Assembly: GCA_024679635.1 (NCBI GenBank)
Contig: JAIBDA010000005.1
Coordinates: 1 to 25,739, forward strand
DNA: 25,739 nt
DNA from: Amphritea sp.
Lineage (GTDB): Bacteria; Pseudomonadota; Gammaproteobacteria; Pseudomonadales; Nitrincolaceae
Direction of reading: 5' to 3'
Positions 1 to 6,501 of this stretch are shown piece by piece; the first letter of the stretch is position 1; each line of letters opens with the position of its first letter. The translations under genes and the position numbers were made by a program. The notes beneath the pieces were generated by a model that was not told the origin of the DNA, made no database searches, and worked only from the letters and a program-made list of their open reading frames with translations.

Positions 1-13
1 GCATATTAGTAAT

Positions 14-97
14 TGGTGGTGGGAGGTGGATTCGAACCACCGAAGCTCGCGCGTCAGATTTACAGTCTGATCCCTTTGGCCACTCGGGAACCCCACC
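14..97 (-). tRNA. tRNA-Tyr (anticodon GUA)
   Basis: An 84-nt class II tRNA with the 3' CCA encoded. The acceptor stem is GGTGGGG pairing with TCCCACC through one G-U pair. The anticodon loop CTGTAAA carries GTA (plus-strand bases 61-63). A long variable arm follows, and the T arm is GGTGG-TTCGAAT-CCACC. It closely resembles E. coli tRNA-Tyr. It lies 25 bp after tRNA-Thr on the same strand and is probably co-transcribed. In Pseudomonas and E. coli this pair continues into tRNA-Gly, tRNA-Thr and tufB, which would lie beyond the window edge (inference). Confidence 0.97.
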
Positions 98-122
98 CTA
101 CCAATACTTCGCCACTAAAAAA

Positions 123-198
<76 letters not shown>

Positions 199-219
199 AT
201 CAGTCGCGAAGTGGCGCAT

Positions 220-248
220 ATATTAATCACGCGCTCCCACGCTTGCAA
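220..248 (-). promoter_or_regulatory. sigma-70 promoter of the tRNA-Thr/tRNA-Tyr transcript
   Basis: On the minus strand a -35 box TTGCAA (243-248) and a -10 box TAATAT (220-225) are separated by exactly 17 bp. The bases after the -10 (ATGCGCC) are GC-rich, as in the discriminators of stringently controlled stable-RNA promoters. The mature tRNA starts 21 bp after the -10. The TAA stop codon of the SPOR-like gene is the first half of the -10 box, so the promoter is nested in that gene's end. Confidence 0.75.
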
Positions 249-975
249 CCCCTTTACATAGTTTTTTTTCAATTTTTATTTCCGAACTCAGAAAGCCATC
301 TACATCATTGATTTTATTATCATTTTTTACTGAAGCATCAGACTCCACCCAGAGCTCAAACTGGCTATCCTGGCTCACCACCTGATATAGAGCCGGCTCA
401 AATAGCCCGATCAGCGCATCACGGGCCTGATTCAGCGCCCTGCGACTTCCATAGCGACCGATAATATAGACCGTTTTGCTGCCCACCCGCGCCTCTTCAA
501 CAGACAATTCCAGCGCAGCAAGGTTATCTATCATTGCCCGCTGATCTGCTGTCGACTCAGGCCGGTCCAGCGCCAATTCGTACGCCAGTACCTTCTCCAC
601 CTCAACCGGCAGCACAAAGGAAGCAATTCCCTGCTGCTCCAACCGCTCCAGCAGTTCATGCGCAACAGCTTGGTCGGTAAAACCACTCAGCACCTGACAC
701 CAGGATTCAGGTGGTTCAGCTACAACCTCTTTGGATGCCCTTGCCTCTAGTGCATTTTGATTCACCGGTGACACTGATGCAGGAGCATTAACCATCGAAG
801 GCAGCTGTTTTTTTGCTGAACGCGGAAGCAGCAAAGTCCGCTCAACTTCATCCAGTAATCGGATAGAGGTGACATTGGCTGGCAGCTCTTCTACCGCATC
901 CGGTGTCAACTCGCGCATCTGCCAACCAAAATAGAGCGCATTCACAAGCAACAGTAAAATAAAAACCCAGCGCAT
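223..975 (-). CDS. SPOR-like, single-pass membrane protein
   Basis: A 250-residue protein. Residues 1-20 form one hydrophobic N-terminal segment, probably a signal anchor, followed by a polar linker rich in Ala, Pro and Ser (about 50-90). A compact domain of about 110 residues then begins at W92-C93-QVLSGF and includes RYGSRRALNQARDALIG, typical of SPOR-type peptidoglycan-binding folds. The start at 975 was chosen over a slightly longer frame because GGAGG sits just upstream and the ATG lies one base after the coaX stop. Pseudomonas has a SPOR-domain gene in the same place, between coaX and the tRNA-Thr/Tyr genes. The likely role is in the envelope, near denuded septal glycan, but this is inferred from family and synteny only. 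Its 3' end carries the tRNA promoter. Confidence 0.75.
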   Translation of the reverse strand: MRWVFILLLLVNALYFGWQMRELTPDAVEELPANVTSIRLLDEVERTLLLPRSAKKQLPSMVNAPASVSPVNQNALEARASKEVVAEPPESWCQVLSGFTDQAVAHELLERLEQQGIASFVLPVEVEKVLAYELALDRPESTADQRAMIDNLAALELSVEEARVGSKTVYIIGRYGSRRALNQARDALIGLFEPALYQVVSQDSQFELWVESDASVKNDNKINDVDGFLSSEIKIEKKLCKGVASVGARD

Positions 976-976
976 C

Positions 977-1675
977 TTAGCCTCCAAGCGCCAGAGGCAA
1001 ACCATCCATCACCAAATCGGGACACCATATAGCACCATCCGCCAACGAACAGAATAGCGCTCCGTCGCCACCGGTAACATAGACGGGCTGCCCCTTTGAT
1101 TCACGCATTACCTTTTCCGCGAGCGCTTCCAGTAACAGGTTGATACCGTGCTGAACAGCTTCTGATGTATTAACCCCCGGTGCTGAGTTAAACCCCTGAA
1201 TCGAGTGATCAACAATTATCTCTGCAGTATTTGACAACAGATTATGACTAATCAGTTGAATCCCCGGGATAATATACCCTCCCAGATGCTGCCCATTACT
1301 ATCGAGTTGCTCCACTGTAATCGCACTACCACAATCAACCACCCAGCATGCCGCCTTAGTTCGATCCCAGGCGCTCAGCATTGCCAGCCAGCGATCGACG
1401 CCCATGCGAGAAGGGTCTGTATAGCTATTTGTCACACCCGACGCCATTGCAGATGTTCTGGCGAATTCGGCCTCCAACTGCCATCGCTGTTGGACAAAGG
1501 CTTGCAAAGCTTCACTTACCTGCTCGCCCGCAACCGATGCAACTCTTACCCGACCAATCGCCTCGGGCCACTCAACCTTATGTAAGTCATTATGAGAAAT
1601 CCGGCCACGTAAAGCTGTCCCTGCAAGTCGCCACTTAACAAAGGTATTCCCCGCATCCAGGTCTAGTATTCTCAT
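977..1675 (-). CDS. coaX: type III pantothenate kinase
   Basis: Phosphorylates pantothenate, the first step of coenzyme A synthesis. The 232-residue protein has the acetate/sugar kinase fold signatures of CoaX: an N-terminal phosphate loop L6DAGNTFVKW, SVAG near 47, the family motif GVDRWLAML (92-100), a second phosphate region VVDCGSAITVE (112-122) followed by GGYIIPG, and a late VTGGDG (200-205). It is slightly shorter than many family members (about 245-260), with no key motif lost. Its ATG overlaps the birA stop by 4 bp, so the two are translationally coupled. Linkage to birA is typical of Pseudomonas and relatives, which use CoaX instead of CoaA. Confidence 0.95.
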   Translation of the reverse strand: MRILDLDAGNTFVKWRLAGTALRGRISHNDLHKVEWPEAIGRVRVASVAGEQVSEALQAFVQQRWQLEAEFARTSAMASGVTNSYTDPSRMGVDRWLAMLSAWDRTKAACWVVDCGSAITVEQLDSNGQHLGGYIIPGIQLISHNLLSNTAEIIVDHSIQGFNSAPGVNTSEAVQHGINLLLEALAEKVMRESKGQPVYVTGGDGALFCSLADGAIWCPDLVMDGLPLALGG

Positions 1676-2637
1676 GCCAGACGCACACTCACTTCACCAC
1701 CATGAAAAGCTTGCAGCTCACCATCCGTTTCTAATAACAACGCCCCGGCCTGGTCAACACCACGACAGACGCCTTGTTCGCGGCGACTACCCACATGCAG
1801 ATTTACCTGTTGGTCCAGGTGCGCATTCGCCCCCTGCCACTCTTCTTTAAACGGAGCGAACCCTTCACTGGAAAACTGCTCCAGCATCGGCACCAACTGA
1901 TTCATCAGCTCCGCTAATAATTTGTTGCGTGAAGGAGCAATACCCAGCACTTGCTGCAAATCAGTCCAGGGCTGCTCAATATCCTCTGCCGCGGCTTCAG
2001 GCATCCGCACATTGATCCCTACGCCAATCACAACAAAGCACTCGCCGGCCGCATCACCACTCATCTCCAGCAGCACTCCCGCCAACTTTTTGCCCCGCCA
2101 TAAAAGATCGTTGGGCCACTTTACCTGCACATCATCGACGCCGAGCTGTTTCAACCCCCGAATCAGGGCGATACCCACCGCCAAGCTCAAGCCTTCTAAC
2201 GCTGCCGCTCCATTATTAAATTGCCAGGTCAGCGAGAAGTAGAGATTACTGGCAAACGGACTCGCCCAGCTCCGCCCCCGCCGCCCACGACCTGCAGTTT
2301 GCTGTTCAGCAAGATAGAGAGAGCCATGGCCATCACGGTAAACCGCTTCCATTGCCATCGCATTGGTTGAAGGAATAACCAGGTTCAAAGCGATATGTTT
2401 CAGCTCGTCGCGAGCTGCAGGCTCCAGCGCTTTGTCAATCAGCCCCCTATCCAGCAAATCCAGCCCACCAGGTATACGATAACCACGCCCTTTGACGCTA
2501 TACACCTCAATACCCGATTCTTCGATAAGTTTTATCTGTTTCCAGATCGCACTGCGGCTAACACCAAGGGCCTTACCAAGCGCCTGCCCCGAATGAAACT
2601 TTCCGTCAGCAAGAATAGACAACACCGGCTCAATCAT
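1672..2637 (-). CDS. birA: bifunctional biotin-[acetyl-CoA-carboxylase] ligase / biotin operon repressor
   Basis: A 321-residue BirA of the regulatory type. Residues 1-60 are a winged-helix DNA-binding domain (GKALGVSRSAIWKQI, then the wing SVKGRGYRI). The catalytic domain has the biotinyl-adenylate loop AGRGRRGRSWASP (about 115-127), KWPNDL (173-178) and KKLAGVLLE (183-191). The C-terminal cap domain fills the last 50 or so residues. It activates biotin with ATP and attaches it to the AccB lysine. The DNA-binding domain suggests it also represses biotin genes, although no bio operon lies nearby. It begins 10 bp after folA ends, with AAGGTGA as ribosome site, and overlaps coaX by 4 bp. Confidence 0.96.
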   Translation of the reverse strand: MIEPVLSILADGKFHSGQALGKALGVSRSAIWKQIKLIEESGIEVYSVKGRGYRIPGGLDLLDRGLIDKALEPAARDELKHIALNLVIPSTNAMAMEAVYRDGHGSLYLAEQQTAGRGRRGRSWASPFASNLYFSLTWQFNNGAAALEGLSLAVGIALIRGLKQLGVDDVQVKWPNDLLWRGKKLAGVLLEMSGDAAGECFVVIGVGINVRMPEAAAEDIEQPWTDLQQVLGIAPSRNKLLAELMNQLVPMLEQFSSEGFAPFKEEWQGANAHLDQQVNLHVGSRREQGVCRGVDQAGALLLETDGELQAFHGGEVSVRLA

Positions 2638-2647
2638 AACTTCACCT

Positions 2648-3154
2648 TCAGGAGATCCGTTTCAGTACGATAAAGCTATAGTTGTATGGATTAGGCCCGT
2701 CAGCAGCAAAATCTTCCCGGCCGATCTCAGCCCAGTCTCCGGGATTAAACGCTGGGAACCAGGCATCACCTTCAACTTCAGCGTGCACCTGTGTCAGATA
2801 GAGTCGATCTGCCAGCGCCAGCGCCTGCTCATAGATCTGTGAGCCACCAATAATCATCGCCTCATCACAACCATTCACAATACAGACACCCTCAGCCAGC
2901 TCACGGGCAGCTTGCAGACTATGTACTACCTTTACATTCTCAGGTTGATAACCCGTATCCCGAGTCACCACAATATTGGTGCGACCAGGTAATGGCCGAC
3001 CGATAGATTCAAAAGTTTTACGGCCCATGATAATCGGCTTACCCATAGTCACCTGCTTAAAATACCGCAGGTCCTCCGGCAGATGCCAGGGCAGGTTGTT
3101 ATTGATTCCGATTACCCTATTTTCAGCCTGAGCAACAATGATCGCCAGGTTCAT
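2648..3154 (-). CDS. folA: dihydrofolate reductase
   Basis: Reduces dihydrofolate to tetrahydrofolate with NADPH. The 168-residue protein has the full DHFR signature: [14 protein letters not shown] at the N terminus, the substrate loop [15 protein letters not shown] with the acidic catalytic Asp, [16 protein letters not shown] for the cofactor, and [12 protein letters not shown] (about 101-112). Length is normal for a chromosomal enzyme. AAGGAG stands 7 bp before the ATG. It heads the folA-birA-coaX-SPOR operon and is divergent from thyA, whose reaction produces its dihydrofolate substrate. The 84-bp divergent spacer holds a 16-bp palindrome. Confidence 0.97.
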   Translation of the reverse strand: MNLAIIVAQAENRVIGINNNLPWHLPEDLRYFKQVTMGKPIIMGRKTFESIGRPLPGRTNIVVTRDTGYQPENVKVVHSLQAARELAEGVCIVNGCDEAMIIGGSQIYEQALALADRLYLTQVHAEVEGDAWFPAFNPGDWAEIGREDFAADGPNPYNYSFIVLKRIS

Positions 3155-3212
3155 ATAATCTCCTTAATACTGGTACCAGCGCACTGCTGTTTGGTAACAT
3201 TACTAGCTGAAT

Positions 3213-3228
3213 TTAACCACAGGGTTAA
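3213..3228. repeat. 16-bp palindrome in the folA/thyA divergent spacer
   Basis: TTAACC and GGTTAA form a perfect inverted repeat around the 4-base centre ACAG, ending 10 bp before the thyA ATG and about 60 bp upstream of folA. It could be an operator or a hairpin near the thyA ribosome site. No named regulator site is recognised. Confidence 0.4.
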
Positions 3229-3238
3229 TAACAAACCA

Positions 3239-4090
3239 ATGAGACAATACCTCGATCTTTGCCAAAGGCTAATTAATGAAGGCGTCTGGGTGGAAAATGA
3301 GCGCACCGGAAAGCGCTGCCTGACCGTTATCAATGCCGACCTTACCTACGACGTCGCCGCCGGAGAGTTTCCTCTGGTGACCACCCGTAAGAGCTTCTAT
3401 AAATCAGCCATCGCTGAAATGCTGGGCTATATCCGCGGCTACAACAACGCTGAAGACTTCAGAAAGATCGGCACCCGTACCTGGGACGCCAATGCCAATG
3501 ACAATGAAGCCTGGCTAGCCAATCCGTACCGCAAAGGCGACGACGATTGCGGCTTTATCTACGGCAAAGTGGGCAGAAACTTTCCTAAGCCGGATGGTGG
3601 CAGTATCGATCTGCTGCGCAAAATTGTCGACGACCTGAGTAACGGCATCGATGACCGCGGGGAAATCTATACTTTTTATCATCCGGGGGCATTTCATATG
3701 GGCTGCCTGCGCCCTTGCATGTACAGCCATCACTTTTCTCTGCTCGGTGATACCCTGTACCTGAATAGCACGCAGCGCAGTTGTGATGTCCCACTGGGCC
3801 TCACCTTTAATATGGTTCAGGTATATTTCCTGCTGGCAATCATCGCCCAGATCACCGGCAAGAAGCCTGGCAAGGCATATCATAAGATCGTCAATGCACA
3901 CATCTATGAGGATCAGGTTGAATTGATGCGTGACGTTCAGCTTAAACGCAAACCCTTAGGGCTACCCACCTTAAAGATCAATCCGGACATTAAGACACTG
4001 GAGGATCTGGAAACCTGGGTCAGCACTGATGACTTTGAAGTAGAAGATTATCAATACCACGACGCGATTCAGTACCCTTTCTCGGTATAG
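3239..4090 (+). CDS. thyA: thymidylate synthase (divergent Vibrio-like form)
   Basis: Makes dTMP from dUMP with methylenetetrahydrofolate. The 283-residue protein keeps [10 protein letters not shown] (44-53), [14 protein letters not shown] (178-191, phosphate and uracil contacts), a candidate nucleophile Cys160 in [11 protein letters not shown] and the HIYEDQ element (221-226). The region before the nucleophile differs from classical ThyA. The usual RR...W-N-P...L-x-P-C-H pattern reads [23 protein letters not shown], so one of the paired arginines is Gly141. It closely resembles the ThyA remembered from Vibrio. The ATG at 3239 was chosen because translation then begins MRQYLDL, like E. coli MKQYLEL; upstream in-frame codons run through the divergent spacer. 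The ribosome site is weak (AGGG, 14 bp away). Confidence 0.93.
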   Translation: MRQYLDLCQRLINEGVWVENERTGKRCLTVINADLTYDVAAGEFPLVTTRKSFYKSAIAEMLGYIRGYNNAEDFRKIGTRTWDANANDNEAWLANPYRKGDDDCGFIYGKVGRNFPKPDGGSIDLLRKIVDDLSNGIDDRGEIYTFYHPGAFHMGCLRPCMYSHHFSLLGDTLYLNSTQRSCDVPLGLTFNMVQVYFLLAIIAQITGKKPGKAYHKIVNAHIYEDQVELMRDVQLKRKPLGLPTLKINPDIKTLEDLETWVSTDDFEVEDYQYHDAIQYPFSV

Positions 4091-4110
4091 CTTAGCGCTC
4101 AGCATCCGGA

Positions 4111-4130
4111 CGGGCCTTTCAATTGGCCCG
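4111..4130. repeat. hairpin after thyA
   Basis: CGGGCC (4111-4116) and GGCCCG (4125-4130) form a perfect 6-bp stem with an 8-base loop, 20 bp after the thyA stop. No T tract follows, so it is at most a weak terminator or an mRNA-stabilising structure between thyA and the Nudix gene. Confidence 0.4.
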
Positions 4131-4161
4131 GCCCCTCCTCTTACTTGAAACAGAAACCATA

Positions 4162-4713
4162 ATGTCGAAAATTAAAATTGGTGGATGGCAACAGAAAAGT
4201 CAGGATATCGTCTACGATAATCCCTGGATACAGGTTCAGCATGAAGAGGTAATCCGCCCCAATGGTACCGAAGGGGTTTATGGCGTGGTTCACTTTAAGT
4301 CACACGCTATCGGCATAATTGCGATTGACGATGATGACAATACCTGGCTGGTCCAACAGAGCCGCTACCCTAACAATGAAACCACTATAGAAATACCAGA
4401 GGGAGGCGGCCCCTTAGATGAACCACCACTTGAAGCCGCCAAACGGGAACTACTGGAAGAAACCGGTTTAACGGCAGAGCATTGGCAACCCTTTATGGAG
4501 CTAAGAACCTCCAACTCTGTTACCGATGAGGTCGCTTTTATCTTTCTGGCAACGGGCCTCAGCCAGGGTAAGCAGCAGCTGGAAGACACCGAAGATATCG
4601 AACTGATTAAAGTAAAAACAACCGAAGCCATTGAGATGGCCATTAACGGAGAGATCACTGACGCCATGTCGGTTGCAGCGTTACTTAAGCTAGCACTGCT
4701 CCGCCGGGGCTAG
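4162..4713 (+). CDS. Nudix hydrolase, ADP-ribose/ADP-sugar pyrophosphatase type
   Basis: A 183-residue Nudix protein. The full box G-x5-E-x7-RE-L-x-EE-x-G-L is at about 81-103 (GGGPLDEPPL, then RELLEETGL), preceded by VQQSRYPNN-x5-EIPEGG. This arrangement is usual for nucleotide-sugar and ADP-ribose hydrolases rather than MutT. The predicted activity is cleavage of a nucleoside diphosphate linked to a sugar; the actual substrate cannot be read from sequence. The ATG at 4162 gives MSKIKIGGW and the usual N terminus; a longer frame from 4123 would start inside the post-thyA hairpin. It may be read with thyA, 71 bp upstream, or have its own promoter. Confidence 0.88.
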   Translation: MSKIKIGGWQQKSQDIVYDNPWIQVQHEEVIRPNGTEGVYGVVHFKSHAIGIIAIDDDDNTWLVQQSRYPNNETTIEIPEGGGPLDEPPLEAAKRELLEETGLTAEHWQPFMELRTSNSVTDEVAFIFLATGLSQGKQQLEDTEDIELIKVKTTEAIEMAINGEITDAMSVAALLKLALLRRG

Positions 4714-4815
4714 CATTTCGACAGATTTTAGCGCCGCTTAACGCCCCGTTATCACCGCAGGTTTTATGTCTTCAAATCTATCTCTTTGCGCAAGCACTGA
4801 CGGGGCTGTGCCAAC

Positions 4816-5613
4816 TTAACCCCGCATTTCTACTGTATTATTCCGATAAGCCACAACCAGCAGCACCCCCCCCAGCACAATCATCGGCAACGACAGCAGC
4901 TGCCCCATGGTCATCCAGTCCAACGCAACAAAACCCAGCTGAACATCCGGCTGACGAAAGAACTCAACACTCGAACGAAAGAGGCCATAAAGGATCAGAA
5001 ACAATGCTGACACTGCCATTTTAGGCCGGGGTTTCGATGAATAGAACCAGAGAACCGTAAACAGCACTACACCTTCAAGAGCAAATTCGTAGAGCTGCGA
5101 AGGATGGCGCGCCAGCATATCGCCAGCACGGGGAAAGATAACCCCCCAACTCTGGTCCGTAGGACGCCCCCAAAGCTCTCCACCGATAAAATTACCTACC
5201 CGTCCCGCACCAAGCCCGATTGGAATCAGTGGCGCAACAAAATCACCGATATCAAAATAACTTTTCTTATACTTATGAGAGAAGTAGCCGATCGCAGCTA
5301 TCACACCTAACAAGCCTCCATGGAAAGACATCCCCCCTTCCCAGACAGCAAACAGCCATAGCGGGTCATCAAGGAACTGACCAAAGTTATAAAACAGCAC
5401 ATACCCAAACCGGCCCCCCAACACCACACCGACAGCACCCAAGAAAATCAGATCCGACACCTGATCTTCGGTCCAGCCAGAACCCGGACGACGGGCCCGC
5501 TTCCCCCCCAGATACCAGGCGGAGGCAAAACCAACCAGATACATCAGCCCATACCAGTGAATTTTCAGTGGTCCCAGCGCCACCGCTATCGGATCAATCT
5601 CATGAACCCACAT
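4816..5613 (-). CDS. lgt: phosphatidylglycerol-prolipoprotein diacylglyceryl transferase
   Basis: Transfers diacylglycerol from phosphatidylglycerol to the lipobox cysteine of prolipoproteins in the inner membrane, the first step of lipoprotein maturation. About seven membrane segments are visible. Lgt hallmarks are present: [11 protein letters not shown] (19-29), [11 protein letters not shown] (66-76), [10 protein letters not shown] with the catalytic-region His98, the signature [16 protein letters not shown] (135-150) and RHPSQLYE (169-176). The start at 5613 (MWVHEIDP) is preferred: AAGGA stands 11 bp upstream and the length before the DP motif matches Pseudomonas. An ATG at 5625 would add four residues but has its purine run with no spacing. 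In other gammaproteobacteria lgt sits just before thyA; here a Nudix gene on the other strand intervenes. Confidence 0.96.
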   Translation of the reverse strand: MWVHEIDPIAVALGPLKIHWYGLMYLVGFASAWYLGGKRARRPGSGWTEDQVSDLIFLGAVGVVLGGRFGYVLFYNFGQFLDDPLWLFAVWEGGMSFHGGLLGVIAAIGYFSHKYKKSYFDIGDFVAPLIPIGLGAGRVGNFIGGELWGRPTDQSWGVIFPRAGDMLARHPSQLYEFALEGVVLFTVLWFYSSKPRPKMAVSALFLILYGLFRSSVEFFRQPDVQLGFVALDWMTMGQLLSLPMIVLGGVLLVVAYRNNTVEMRG

Positions 5614-5727
5614 CTGACCTGTCATCCTTTTTTACTAGAAAACTGCGCAATCCGCGCATCCTAGAATAGATATATTAAAGTTTTTGGTTTTAAATAAAGC
5701 CGACATGATACCAGCTGAGAGACCACT

Positions 5728-6501
5728 GTGTGCCTGATTCTATTCGCCTATAACTACCATCCAGACTACAAGCTGATTCTGACAGCAAACCGGGACGAGT
5801 TCTATGCCCGGCCAACACGGCCGATGCAGTTCTGGCCAGAGCAGAGCAACCTAGTGGCAGGCAAAGATCTGGAACAGGGAGGCACCTGGCTGGGGCTGAC
5901 TAGCCAGGGTCGTTTCTCAGCATTGACCAATCACAGAGATGGCCGGCGACAAAAACAGGGCGAACGCTCCAGAGGTAACCTGCCACTGGAGTTTCTGCTC
6001 AGTGAACAAAGCTGTGAAGCTTTTATCCGTTCGACATCTCCCGATGCGTTTGACGGCTTCAACCAGCTGATCGATGATGGCAATCAACTCTGCTATCTAT
6101 CGAATCGCAGCGAACCTCTACAACCGATTCCGGCGGGAATACATGGCATTAGCAACGCCGTATTCGACACCCCCTGGCCCAAACTTGAAGCCCGAAAAAC
6201 TGCACTAAGAAACTGTATCGATAGCGGCGAGCTGAGCAGTGATAAGCTGATTCAATTGATGGCCAACACCGACACTTTTCCTGACTCTTTGCTGCCCGAT
6301 ACCGGCGTCTCACCCGATTTTGAGCGCATGCTTTCAGCCAGCTTCATTCGTTCGGAGAATTACGGCACCCGGGCAACCACAGCGCTGCTGATTAAACATA
6401 ACGGGGAAACAGAGATAGTCGAGCAGAATTACGATCAAAAGGGCACAACCGAACGCAACAGCATCCGGCTCACGCTGAAACAGACAATCAGTCAGGAATA
6501 G
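5728..6501 (+). CDS. NRDE/TANGO2 family protein
   Basis: A 257-residue member of the NRDE family, named for Asn-Arg-Asp-Glu near the N terminus, here TANRDEFYARPT (19-30). The N terminus reads M-C-L-I-L-F-A, and Cys2 is the residue expected to be exposed in this Ntn-hydrolase-like family. The protein therefore must start at the GTG codon at 5728. Other conserved pieces are GGTWLGLTSQGRFSALTN (51-68) and a late YGTRATTALLI. Human TANGO2 has been linked to haem and lipid handling, but the bacterial role is not settled, so none is assigned. It is divergent from lgt, and its last 14 bp overlap the 3' end of ptsP on the opposite strand. Confidence 0.85.
   Translation: MCLILFAYNYHPDYKLILTANRDEFYARPTRPMQFWPEQSNLVAGKDLEQGGTWLGLTSQGRFSALTNHRDGRRQKQGERSRGNLPLEFLLSEQSCEAFIRSTSPDAFDGFNQLIDDGNQLCYLSNRSEPLQPIPAGIHGISNAVFDTPWPKLEARKTALRNCIDSGELSSDKLIQLMANTDTFPDSLLPDTGVSPDFERMLSASFIRSENYGTRATTALLIKHNGETEIVEQNYDQKGTTERNSIRLTLKQTISQE

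Noticed and set aside
4111..4130. Rho-independent terminator after thyA
   Set aside because: The 6-bp stem is perfect but is followed by GCCCCTCCTC rather than a T tract. It is listed only as a hairpin.
4801..4824. Terminator for lgt
   Set aside because: CGGGG and CCCCG can pair around the stop codon, but the stem is short, the loop is long and no T tract follows.
5220..5669. 149-codon open frame antisense to lgt
   Set aside because: It lies opposite a clear Lgt, has a low-complexity Pro/Ser/Gln/Arg composition, and shows no domain or ribosome site.
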